A DNA stretch of 64,000 bases from assembly GCA_030844895.1 (NCBI GenBank), contig JAUTDX010000229.1, positions 245,001 through 309,000 on the forward strand, read 5' to 3'. A program made the position numbers and the translations under genes. Position 1 is the first letter of the stretch. Every line of letters starts with the position of its first letter. The notes beneath the pieces were generated by a model, which did not search any database, was not told the DNA's origin, and saw only the letters and a list, made by a program, of their open reading frames with translations. Shown one piece after another: positions 1-9,688 of this stretch. The stretch is from Ambrosia x helenae. Taxonomy: Eukaryota; Streptophyta; Magnoliopsida; Asterales; Asteraceae.

Positions 1-1120
1 GCCACGCCATGATTTCTACTTTCCTAGGGACCCAATTATTGCGCTTGAACACCCAACTAGCCACGTTCACATTCGAATTCTGCAGCAGCACTTTAATTTA
101 TTTGACCGAAAAAGCCCCCAACCCACCATTTACCCACGTCCACCAATCTGCAGCATCGACCAGGAGAGGTTGCTGCAGAACAGCCCCAATCGAACCCAGT
201 TCAGCCTCGTTCATACCCACATATCGGACATAGTTCCGAGCCCACATTGATATTCCTCCTCCCCAACGTCTCACTAATGTTTGACAGCGGCGCATCAAAT
301 CATGCCACATCCGAACAGAAATTCGTGCACCATCTCTCCGAATATGGAGGGCCCGATCGTCCTCGGTAACGGTAACAAACTTTCCATCACTCACATCGGT
401 CATGCCTCGATTCCCACTTCCACTAGTTCACTTAAATTGCCTAATGTTTTGCTTGTTCCTAAGTTACGCAATCATCTTATTTCGGTTGCTAAACTTTTAT
501 TCCCTTATGATTGTTTAGATGAAGAAGTGAATAAATACAATTCTTTGTTAGGATTCATGACAGAGAGGTATGAAGTGAATGATGAGGATGTGGTGATTGT
601 TATACAAATCCCATAAGGGAATAAAAGTTTAGCAACCGAAATAAGATGATTGCGTAACTTAGGAACAAGCAAAACATTAGGCAATTTAAGTGAACGAGTG
701 GAAGTGGGAATCGAGGCATGACCGATGTGAGTGATGGAAAGTTTGTTACCGTTACCGAGGACGACCGGGCCCTCCATATTCGGAAAGATGGTGCACGAAT
801 TTCTGTTCGGATGTGGCATGATTTGATGCGCCGCTGTCAAACATTAGTGAGACGTTGGGGAGGAGGAATATCAATGTGGGCTCGGAACTATGTCCGATAC
901 GTGGGTATGAACGAGGCTGAACTGGGTTCGATTGGGGCTGTTCTGCAGCAACCTCTCCTGGTCGATGCTGCAGATTGGTGGACGTGGGTAAATGGTGGGT
1001 TGGGGGCTTTTTCGGTCAAATAAATTAAAGTGCTGCTGCAGAATTCGAATGTGAACGTGGCTAGTTGGGTGTTCAAACGCAATAATTGGGTCCCTAGGAA
1101 AGTAGAAATCATGGCGTGGC
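1..1120. repeat. Large inverted repeat (palindrome) of LINE and Copia pieces
   Basis: Bases 1-509 are the reverse complement of 612-1120, with position 1 pairing with 1120 and 509 with 612, leaving a loop of 102 bases. I noticed about four mismatches over the 509-base arms, so the arms are over 98% alike. Each arm is a mosaic. One part codes for a Copia protease region: in the left arm, plus strand, the residues D-S-G-A-S-N-H-A-T start near 280, followed by the conserved G-N-G and L-I-S-V-A-K segments. The other part is LINE sequence from the zinc-binding end of a reverse transcriptase. The left arm starts at the window edge, so the repeat may extend further left. Open frames in the arms are broken transposon pieces, not genes. 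Confidence 0.9.
281..509 (+). pseudogene. Copia retrotransposon protease fragment
   Basis: The fragment carries the aspartic protease signature D-S-G-A-S followed by N-H-A-T, then, after a frameshift near 340, G-N-G-N-K-L and later L-P-N-V-L-L-V-P and L-I-S-V-A-K-L. This is the usual order at the protease to pre-integrase border of plant Copia polyproteins. It stops at the inner end of the palindrome arm, and a mirror copy lies at 612-840 on the minus strand. It is a dead piece. Confidence 0.75.
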
Positions 1121-1542
1121 GATCGGGTCTCAACCGACTTCCTACAAAAGAGACGTTGGGGAGGAGGAATATCAATGTGGGCTCGGAACTATGTCCGATA
1201 TGTGGGAACGCAACTGAATCTGGGGTCCATTTGCTTAGTTCATGTGCTTTCGCGGAATCCGTTTGGCAACAAATTTCACTATGCCTTTGATGTTCGGGAT
1301 ATCCTATCTCTGCACAACTTCACGCCCGGTTCGAAGAAGATCTTTTACGCCATTTGTTTGACAACGTTATGGAGTATTTGGGGCTGCGGAAACGCACTCG
1401 TCTTCAAGCAGGTGCAGCCCTCTTTGCAAAGGATTATCGGGAATTAAAGACGCTAAGCTTCCTCTGGGTTAAGGCAAGGGTGAAATTGAATGCGCTGGAT
1501 TTGGAGAATTGGCGTGGTTTCAACATATCGCATATTATTTAG
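1031..1542 (+). pseudogene. LINE reverse transcriptase C-terminus (zf-RVT domain)
   Basis: Reading from 1031 gives the end of a plant LINE ORF2: W-V-P-R-K-V-E-I-M-A-W-R, L-P-T-K-E-T-L-G-R-R, then the zinc-binding residues C-P-I-C and H-L-L-S-S-C, and after a -1 frameshift near 1270 the typical tail with W-S-I-W and N-A-L-V-F. It ends near 1542. The preceding endonuclease and polymerase parts are absent, because the sequence to the left is the palindrome. It is a 5'-truncated, frameshifted relic. Confidence 0.85.
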
Positions 1543-1690
1543 GTTATATTTTGTTAGCGTTAGAATTGTATATGGGTGGCGTCCTATGTATGTTTCACAT
1601 GTTGTTTGTCGGGCGATTTTGCTAGTTTATGAAAAAGCCCCTCTGCAACACCCAAGCTTAGCAAGTTCATGTTTGATACGATCTCTCGTA

Positions 1691-2433
1691 TCATTTAGCC
1701 CTCCCCATAGGAACGACCTCTCCCCATAGGAACGATCTCTCGTCTATCTCCATACCATGACTTTCAGCTATCTCCTCCAGAGGCCACATGTTATGTGGGC
1801 CTTTTGCGAGGTCAAATATTTGAGCCTCTCCCCACTCTCCTCCAACAGGGAAAATCAACTCACAATTGAGCAGGAAGAGATTCACGAGGAACGCGTGCCT
1901 CTCAGTTGTTTCTTTTGTTTGTTCTTTCATGTTGGCACCAGTGAACCTAGGATCCCGATCACGGGGCATAACATACACGACCACATCAAACTCCCGCACC
2001 AGCTCCTCATCACGGATGATAGGGTTGATTGCAACATTCAGTGGATCTACACTGTAGAAAGGGGATATTGCCTTGTCCTTCAGTTGCTTCAGATTATACA
2101 AGGCTCCAATAGTGTTTACTTCAGTTGTTCCTATTGGAAAGGAAGATAAATTAATATATGTTAATTATCCTTTATAAAAGAATTATGTCTATTTATGGAT
2201 TAGAGCTTACCTCTTGGGTATGGTGTCGTAACTACCAGCTTTTCACTAACTTTGCTCAGCCTGTTGGAGAAATTGAAGTTACGTTCACCTAGTATTAAGA
2301 TTCTTTGATTAGGTGTGTAGATACCCTCCTTTTTGAGTGAGTTGAGCGCTTTCTCTTGCATCTTCCTACTCTTGTTATTTGCATCATTACTAAACGACAT
2401 TCGTTGAAGAAGAAAAGAAAGTTGACGAGACAT
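1691..2433 (-). CDS. DUF2431 / BMT5-like Rossmann methyltransferase-like protein
   Basis: Two exons: 2433-2211 and 2130-1691, with a GT-AG intron at 2131-2210. The spliced frame is 220 residues. The family is the eukaryotic 25S rRNA uridine methyltransferase-like domain (DUF2431), usually starting with Y-x-x-x-x-x-I-L-L-V-G-E-G-D-F-S-F-S. Here the motif reads I-L-I-L-G-E-R-N-F-N-F-S, so the second glycine and the aspartate of the SAM loop are gone. The usual N-F-P-H-x-G segment is replaced by V-Y-V-M-P-R, and the C-terminal Y-P-G-Y motif is missing. The later part (E-R-H-A-F-L-V-N-L-F-L and W-P-L-E-E-I-A-E) still follows the family. Start at 2433 was chosen because a TATA-like run sits about 65-80 bases upstream. 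The last codons contain a 16-base tandem duplication. It may be a diverged paralogue without activity. Confidence 0.7.
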
Positions 2434-2495
2434 GATCAAGAACAAGAAGAAGCTAGATGAACAAGGAGATGAATGAGAATGGATGTCATGTAGTG

Positions 2496-2514
2496 TTATA
2501 TATATATATATATA
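2496..2514 (-). promoter_or_regulatory. TATA-like run upstream of the DUF2431 gene
   Basis: An alternating TA run precedes the start codon at 2433 by about 65-80 bases on the minus strand, and reads CTTATATATA in the direction of the gene. This suits a plant TATA box, but it is also a simple repeat. Confidence 0.4.
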
Positions 2515-3007
2515 AGAGAAGATGCATGAGGAGAGAAGATGCATGAGGGTGCCTATGCACTTTAAGCACCCACATATACACTAAGTGTGCTTTTGGTCCT
2601 TAAGACCCGTAAGACTATATACAAGCCATTAAGCACCTACAATCACACTAAGGGTAGTTTTTGTATCTAAACCCACAAAGTATGAGTTACGCCACTCAAT
2701 ATATAAATATTTTTATTGTAACCAAAAATATATATTAAAAAAACAAAGTGTACGTAACTGAAAGAAAATTAGACGGATAACCACATAACTAATTTCTTGT
2801 TATATAAAAAAAAATAATAATAAAAAAAAATTGTATGTTTGTAAAAGTGATGGCAGATTATCCAATTATTCGTTTTAGTATCCAAGTAACTTACTTGTGC
2901 TTATTATCAAACTAGTAAGAGTTAGTGATATTATAACAATTTTATTAATAACATACGTACTGAAAAAAACTAAAAAAGTGCCAGTCAAATTATATTCGGA
3001 TCTTATC

Positions 3008-3118
3008 CTCTTCAGCGATGGCGTATCCAGGACGGATTTCACTAATTTTCATTTTTTTCCAAACCGAAGCGGTTCCTGGGAACCTCTAAAACCCCCTGTA
3101 TCCGCCCCTGCTCTTCAG
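3008..3118. mobile_element. hAT-like MITE with 8-bp target duplication
   Basis: The 95-base body at 3016-3110 starts CGATGGCGTATCCAGG and ends with the complement of CAGGGGCGGATACAGG, an imperfect terminal inverted repeat of about 16 bases. It is flanked on both sides by the same eight bases, CTCTTCAG (3008-3015 and 3111-3118). An 8-bp duplication is the hallmark of hAT transposons, and no coding capacity remains. Confidence 0.75.
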
Positions 3119-3237
3119 GACTTTATTTAGCCTAATCAAGATGTTTTTTTTAATCTTTTCGGCCATTTTTAAGTCTTAAAAAGAACAACAAATGACACCT
3201 TTGTAAAGATGCTGATCAAAAGAACATAAAAACATAC

Positions 3238-6200
3238 ATTAGCCGTGGCTTCTACAAAAGCTCCATGAGATAAAAGAAGGCCTGCAGCTTCGTTACAACC
3301 ATTTTTAGCAGCCAAGTGTAATGGAGTTTCTCCATACTGCAAGGCAACATGATGACCAAAGTAAGATGTTTAACGTTTATAAAATAAAGGTTAATAAACT
3401 TGAACAAAACAATGAATGAAATTAAATCTATGCATACCATATTTTTTGCTTCCAACTCGACCTTTTCTGGTCCTTCTAAATTCAAGAGAAATTTAACAAC
3501 CTCCACACTGTTATGACCAGCAGAAACATGAAGGGGTGTGTTTGCCATCTGGATGTAAACAAGAGTTAGCATAAAATCACACTCAGGAAAACTTAAATCA
3601 AGTTAATGATTAGAACAAAGAAACAATGCTCATTAAGCGTATACCGTCATTTTAACATTCTGCTTTAAAGTTTAAACAAGACACAATAAGTGTCTTCCAA
3701 TTTATAATGGCATGTTATAGACCCTAATCTCCCCTTAACCCCTAAATCACCATGACTGCTGTCACACCCCAACCGATGGCGGAATACATCGAGGCGCAAC
3801 TTGTGATAGATTGTTCAAAGACTTCATAACACTAAATTGTGACAATAGATTTAAATAGATTTCATTCGTATCTAAGATTCAACAAGTATACAATTTGTTC
3901 ATGAGAAAAATACATCAACATAAACAGGAAGTAAAATAAAGTTTGTTTCGTTTGTTTCTAAGGCCGAATCCTAAGTGATGTTTCTTGTATCATCTCATCA
4001 AGCTTTTTCGTGCAACATGTATAAAATATCCGTCAACACATAAAGTATTGGTGAGCATACTAGTTTTGGTTTACATGCGTAGTAATTAGAATGATTTACT
4101 CGAATCTCATACTATAGCATTGCACATACATACCATACAAAGAACATAACTCAAACCCGCGAGTACCACTGCATATACCTAACATATTCATGCTAGGTCC
4201 GTTTCTTTCTTAACAATGACCCATAAAGGGGGCGGGGTGCTACACCTATAGCGCTATACATGTTAAGTGGGCTAATAATAGTTAATGAATTATGTTTAAG
4301 TATCAAGAATCGTAAGCATGGCAACTAGCATATAAGTATGTTTAATAGATTGAGCATGATAGTTTAAGAGTATGAAATCGTTTAAGTTTTGATAGTGCTA
4401 CATGTTGAGCCCCAAAGAATAAAGAATAAAAGGGGGACAAGTATGACTCACCTTTGGGTGCATTATGAAAGAATAACAAACAATGTCTGAAGCTGGACTG
4501 ACTGAATCACTTGTGTCCTATTACAAGTAAAGGATGCCTTAGTTTCTAATGCAAATGAACTTATTTTGCTTATTGGTTGTAAAGATAGTTTATTCAACTA
4601 CCTAGACTCGTATTGTAAACAATACGTGTCTTAAGGAGTGTATGACTTAACGAACCGATAGTAACTTGGTTTGGTTTCACAAAATATACCCGTGTGTATA
4701 GTTACTTGAAGTAAATTCTTTATACATTATATTTAGCGTTGCGTTTGAAGTAATTGTTAAAGACGCACCTTTTTATTAAGAAACTAATATTTGTATAACT
4801 TGACTCGATTGTGGACTTGTTTCGTAGGATATTAGGTTCGTATATATAAGTATAAGTGTATATATATATATATATAGTATGATAAAGTAAGGTTTGCTAA
4901 TAAAATTTACTTGTAATACGTAGCTTTAATTGTACAAAATAATAGCTTTGACCATCCGATATGTTGCTTATATTTTATAAAAATTTGGGCAGAGTCTCCT
5001 GTGTTTTTGTAAAAAGTCAGACAACACCAGTCGTCTATTTTATCTCAAAAACAATCAATTTTCCAATTTCACAAAACGCAATACAATTTAACTAATCCCT
5101 TTAGACACGATAAATGTTGACCTTTGAACATGTCATACCAGCTTTGGCTGCCATGACTAAACCGGGGACTGATCTACTCGCCCAAAATGACTTGAAAAGA
5201 AACGAAATAAACCAATATTAAGTTTCTATAAATAATGAAAATAATAGTGTTGGCTATTAATATGACTAACTAGTTTGGAAATAAATATGTATCAGTTCCA
5301 CAATCCTAACATAAAATTAGTTAGTGCCGATAGGTATTATTATAATCCTCTTGTCTATTTGTAATTAAGACAATAAGTATATTTTGGCGTTTTGTATAAA
5401 CTTAAATATTCTAAATATTCACCAAATGAAAGGACTTACAAACCAAAGCAAGGAACACGATTCGTCATTCGTTGGTGGCACATTATAGCATTCCAGGCCA
5501 GAACAGAGGCACCGGGGTTGTGGTCGGTGGAGCATCGTATTCGTCGGACACCACCAAAGCTTTGAAACACTGCCACCTCCCTTGTCACCGTTTATGATGT
5601 CGTCGCCGCGAGCCTTGTCTCTCCGTGTATCACAACCGAGTCCCGTCACTGTGCCCATTTCGGGATTGAATCTCTGCGCCGCCACCACCAAGCCAGGTGG
5701 TGGTCGGCCACTGCGTAAGGAGAGAAGGAGAGAGAGGGGTCAAGGTGAAAGAGAGGGAAATAGGTGGGTTTAATGGTGTCTCAAGATGGCTGGAAAATAG
5801 GGGTAGGGTGGTGGTTGGCGGCGGCGGCGGCGCCGCTGTGTCTTGAGCGAGAGAGAGTAGGGAGAGATGAGAGAGCATTCACAGACAATCCTCCATGTCA
5901 ACATTATTGTCTTGGATGGTTGTTATTGTTGATGAAGGGTTGTTGAATAATAAAGGGGAAGAAACATGGAGCTAGGGTTTGAGGTTTGTAAGGAATGAAG
6001 AAGATGAGTGAGTTAAGGTGAGATTATATAGGTAGGGTTTTAGGAGTAGGTTAAGTGGTCGGGTATCGCGTATACGAACCCGTTACCTTTTCGTATCTCG
6101 TTAATTACATAGTCTTGTTTAACCACTACAATAATTATTTCCCGTTATTTATTTATATAAACCGACTTCAAACGAGTGGTTGGACTATATATTTTTAGTC

Positions 6201-7551
6201 GCGTTTAGAAATTTACAAGGATAAGTATCGGTTACTAGCGTGTTATTACTTACAACCCGTTATTTGGCAAATTTAGATAATTAAATTTATAAATGAAATA
6301 AGAATGTATTTCTTATTAATGAGATAATATTGTTAACGAATTAACGAATCGTTTTATGAATAAAATATTATATTATATTATTCGAGAAACGCTGGGCGTT
6401 ACAACTGCAACCATGGCTTGAAAACGGTTTTAAATTAAGTTAAGTAGTTAATACAGTACAAAAACCGGATATCGGTCATGGACCGATATCTGAGATATAG
6501 GTTATCGCGGTGAGATACCAGTAATTTTTGTATGATGCAGAATTTATATATACAGCAATTTAACACTAACAATTCAATACACTCTCCTACCATTGACAAA
6601 TTACCCTTTTGCAACTTGCAAAACACTAATAACTGTAGCAAAGAGGAACTTGTTAAAAATTTAAGCTTAAAACACTAATTGCAGCAATAAGAAGAAAGAC
6701 AAATGAAAGAACTAAGAAGAAAGGTACTGAAATCGTGAATATCGGTGATGTATCGGTCAAATATCGGTCAAATGAAAGAACTAAGATGAAAGGTATTAAT
6801 AGCGGCAATAAGAAGAAAGTCAAATGAAAGAAGTAAGAAGAAAGGTATTAATATTGGGAATATCAGTGAAGTATCGGTCAAATATCGGTTATCGGTTAAT
6901 ATCGCCAATAATATCGGTTCCGATATTCTAATCAATATTTTGTACTGTCAGTTGATGACCAATAACCTATATATCAGCCGAGTTAACTACATAGACATTA
7001 AAGGAGCGTTTGGGAATGCTTATAAGCAAGCAGACAAGCTCTTTTGCTTGTGTTTGGATGAAAAGACACTACTTCTGCTTATCAACTTAGTTTAAGGTTA
7101 ATGAGCTATTTCCATCTGCATTGCCTATTATAGGAAATGCTTCAAAACATGAATTCTAAATATTAAAGCTACTTAATGTAATCTGGTATACACCTCAATA
7201 CCTTCAAATGAACTCTACTTATAGATTAGCATTTCAATTCTAGTATAATTGTTCTGAATTCAAGAACTAGGGTTTTACTAACTACCATAATTAGGGAATA
7301 TTTAGCAATAAACCACATAAAGACCCTAAATTTAAGAACCCAAATCAAGATTCTAATTAATAATAATAATGATAATAATAATAATAATAATAATAATAAT
7401 GTAGAAGACGTACAACAGGGTTACGATCGTTGAGGAGAGAGGGGGTATCACGGAGAAACTTCTGGACGGAAGGAAGGTCGCCGGATTGTGCGGAGACATG
7501 AATGGTGAGAGGTTTGGAAGATCTGGACCGTTGATCTTTAACCCGATGCAT
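3238..7551 (-). CDS. Ankyrin-repeat part of an ankyrin-AAA ATPase gene, 3' end not seen
   Basis: Three exons join cleanly in frame: 7551-7414 (46 codons), 3548-3438 (37 codons) and 3336-3238 (33 codons), all with GT-AG borders. The protein starts M-H-R-V-K-D-Q-R-S-R-S-S-K-P, followed by A-Q-S-G-D-L-P and then two ankyrin repeats with T-P-L-H-V-S-A and T-P-L-H-L-A-A. The combination matches the N-terminus of the plant family with ankyrin repeats followed by a CbxX/AAA ATPase domain (Arabidopsis At3g24530 type, named from memory). The start at 7551 was chosen over an in-frame upstream ATG at 7617 because the relatives begin there. Intron 1 is about 3.9 kb and contains a solo LTR. The next expected exon (N-G-M-T-P-L-H-L) and the ATPase are not found between 1 and 3238, so the gene is truncated or its remaining exons lie left of the window beyond a same-strand gene. 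Confidence 0.75.
3755..6408 (-). mobile_element. Solo LTR of a Tekay-like Gypsy retrotransposon
   Basis: The body runs 3760-6403 (2644 bases), beginning TGTCACACCCC and ending GGGCGTTACA, and is flanked on both sides by ACTGC (3755-3759 and 6404-6408). A 5-bp duplication with TG...CA ends marks an LTR left by recombination between the two LTRs of one element. Its ends read on the minus strand as TGTAACGCCC...GGGGTGTGACA, like the large LTR at 54000-56852, so it belongs to the same broad LTR class. It sits in intron 1 of the ankyrin gene, in the same orientation as that gene. Short open frames near 5419-5946 are LTR sequence, not genes. Confidence 0.85.
6453..6948. repeat. ATCGGT-rich element with 11-bp terminal inverted repeats
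   Basis: The stretch begins ACAGTACAAAA (6453-6463) and ends with its exact complement (6938-6948). Between them the motif ATATCGGT or TATCGGTCAA occurs many times, together with a short A/G-rich phrase (gaaagaactaagaagaaagg) repeated about three times. No target duplication was recognised. It lies in intron 1 of the ankyrin gene and is probably a non-autonomous repeat family. Confidence 0.5.
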
Positions 7552-7639
7552 CTTAATTATTATTCCGTCACCGGCGTCGCAGAGTAGTGAATAATAATAA
7601 ACTAGAGAGAGAGACAAACGGCTTTCCCATTATACCCTT

Positions 7640-7990
7640 TTAGACCATGCGTAGTGGGGGGCTTTATATATAAAGCCCCCCTTTCTGATTGGTTCACTTG
7701 GCAGCTGAGTCAGCATGGAGAGATAAAGTGAAAAAGGGGTGTAGTGGTGGGGCTTTATTTATAAAGCCTCTATTAATATTTTATTATATCTTTTAAATTA
7801 AAATAATAATAAAATAATAATATAGAGAGAGAGGGGGTGATGTGGCGGCATCTAATTGGAGGGGGCACAAAGGGGATGTCGTTATATTGATGGAGCCCTT
7901 TGCTGAATTTGGTTGATGGAGCCCCCCTATAATGGTGTACAGGGGCGCTATTTTTTTTCCCTCTATCACGCCCCACTACGGGGGGTCTTA
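7640..7990. mobile_element. PIF/Harbinger-type MITE (TTA duplication)
   Basis: Body 7643-7987 (345 bases). The left end is GACCATGCGTAGTGGGG, and the right end complements to GACCCCCCGTAGTGGGG. TTA flanks both ends (7640-7642, 7988-7990), as expected for PIF/Harbinger (Tourist-like) insertions. It lies about 90 bases upstream of the ankyrin gene's start codon, inside its likely promoter or 5' UTR. Confidence 0.75.
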
Positions 7991-9036
7991 GTATAGATCC
8001 CTCATTCAATATCTGCTACATGATGATTAGGATAACATAAAATTAAGGGTCAGGATGAGTTCCCTGTTTGCTACTGTCTTAGTATTCCCTATACACCGAA
8101 CCTCCCTCTCTCTCTCTATATATAGAGAGAAACATACCACTGATGGTGTTGCTACAACAAATAAATGCCTAACGTTAGTTCTGGGTCACAAGGGAGGTTC
8201 AGAGGTTCAAGGGTTCCACTTTGCCTAACGCAAGTCGTGGTGTCCTTCTACGTTGCAAACGTAGAAGGAGGTTCAAGGTTATTGTTATTTGTTTTAGATG
8301 CTTTAAGATTCTGATTCGATATGTACTCGAAACCAGGAAGAGGAGTTCTTGAGATCCGAGTGAAGAAGATGATTCTCTTCACGTGTGAGACCAAAAGAAT
8401 GAGAAGAATGGAGTAAGAGTGAGAGTGATAGTGTGATCAGAGCTGATTTCTCAGCTTCTGATTTATAGAGAAAAGAGATCTCCATAAGGAGAAAGCAACA
8501 CACTCACGAAGAATCGATCAAATATTGTGCATTTCATCAATAAAGATACATACTTTCCATATATCGCGTCCTTTGCACGAAAGTTGTCACCCATTTGTTC
8601 ATGGAACCTTGTCACAACTGCATTCCAAAAAGTCTTCGTTCGCTCAATTCCTCCTTATTATTGTATAGCAATATAACTGTTAACCAACGCGAGTTCTTCC
8701 TCCATGTTCCAACTTCGTAAGCTCACGGTTTTGTGGGGGCGGGATTAGATTTGGATTTGGGTTGCCATTTGGGATCGAATTGAAGATGGGAAAATTTTTG
8801 TATCTCAATATTTGGTAGAAAAAGAGAGTGTTTGACACACACACACACACACACACACATATTAAAATTTGACCGTTGGCTGCTAGTTAATGGCTAGTTT
8901 TTTTTAAATGGTCTCGCTAGCTCACGCGAGCTAGCTCGCTTGGCCTCGCTTACGGTAACGGTCATTTGAGTGTGTTATATGCCGAGCGATCAACATGAAC
9001 AAGGTTGACTTGGCTCACGGGCTACAAGGGATAGTG

Positions 9037-9357
9037 TAAGAGCATTCACAGTAGAGCCTCCATATTATTGTGAGAGGAGCCTCCATATTATATATGGTAT
9101 GTATAAGTGGTTGTGAGTAGAAGAGATAGAGAATATATAGAGAAGTTACTGTTCATCAGTAAATTTGATATGGAAGTGTTCATCCTTCATAATTGTTTAA
9201 TATTTTTTAAAGTGGTTGTGAGTAGAGAAGAGATAAAAGGTAATGATAAAAGTATAAGATAAATATTATTAAATAGAAAGAAGTGAGAAAAAGTAGTGTT
9301 TTTAGAGTAATTATGGAGAAAATATGGAAAAGCTACTGGGAATTGGGAATGCTCTAA
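9037..9357. mobile_element. PIF/Harbinger-type MITE (TAA duplication)
   Basis: Body 9040-9354 (315 bases). It starts GAGCATTCACAGTAGAGCC and ends GGGAATGCTC, the ends pairing as GAGCATTC, and is flanked by TAA on both sides. This is the common plant MITE pattern with GAGCATTC/GAATGCTC ends. It lies 330 bases upstream of the RAD21 start codon. Confidence 0.8.
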
Positions 9358-9688
9358 CATGATAATGAAGATGACTGGTTCACTTATTTATTACCGATTC
9401 GCATAAAACAATTATTTTCTCACTTATTTAAAAAATAAAAAAAAATATTAAGAAGCTTGTCTGAGACTCTAAAAAAACCTCGACCGTTTTCTTCTTCTTC
9501 TCCTTCTTCCCTCTTCATTTGCAGGTTGTTCTAAACACACCCATTTTCAGACACACACACACACAGACTCATACCCAAACCACACTTACACTTACACCTC
9601 TTACATTTCTATACGTACTTATTATTATATACAACATATACATACACAAAGGGTTTTAGACTGTTTAGTTAATCTTTATGTAAGTTAA

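Larger units (their letters stand above)
7552..9688. promoter_or_regulatory. Shared upstream region of the divergent ankyrin and RAD21 genes
   Basis: The two start codons face away from each other across 2.1 kb. The region contains two MITEs (7643-7987 and 9040-9354), an AC dinucleotide run at 8835-8858, a hairpin near 8239-8262 (CTTCTACGTTGCAAACGTAGAAG) and a partial palindrome near 8918-8938 (GCTAGCTCACGCGAGCTAGC). An open frame on the minus strand at 8303-8503 has no recognisable family. Pyrimidine-rich sequence at 9480-9600 probably belongs to the RAD21 5' leader. Confidence 0.4.

Noticed and set aside
98..403. Open frames of about 100 codons on both strands of the palindrome
   Set aside because: They are antisense or chimeric readings of LINE and Copia pieces and are mirrored in the other arm.
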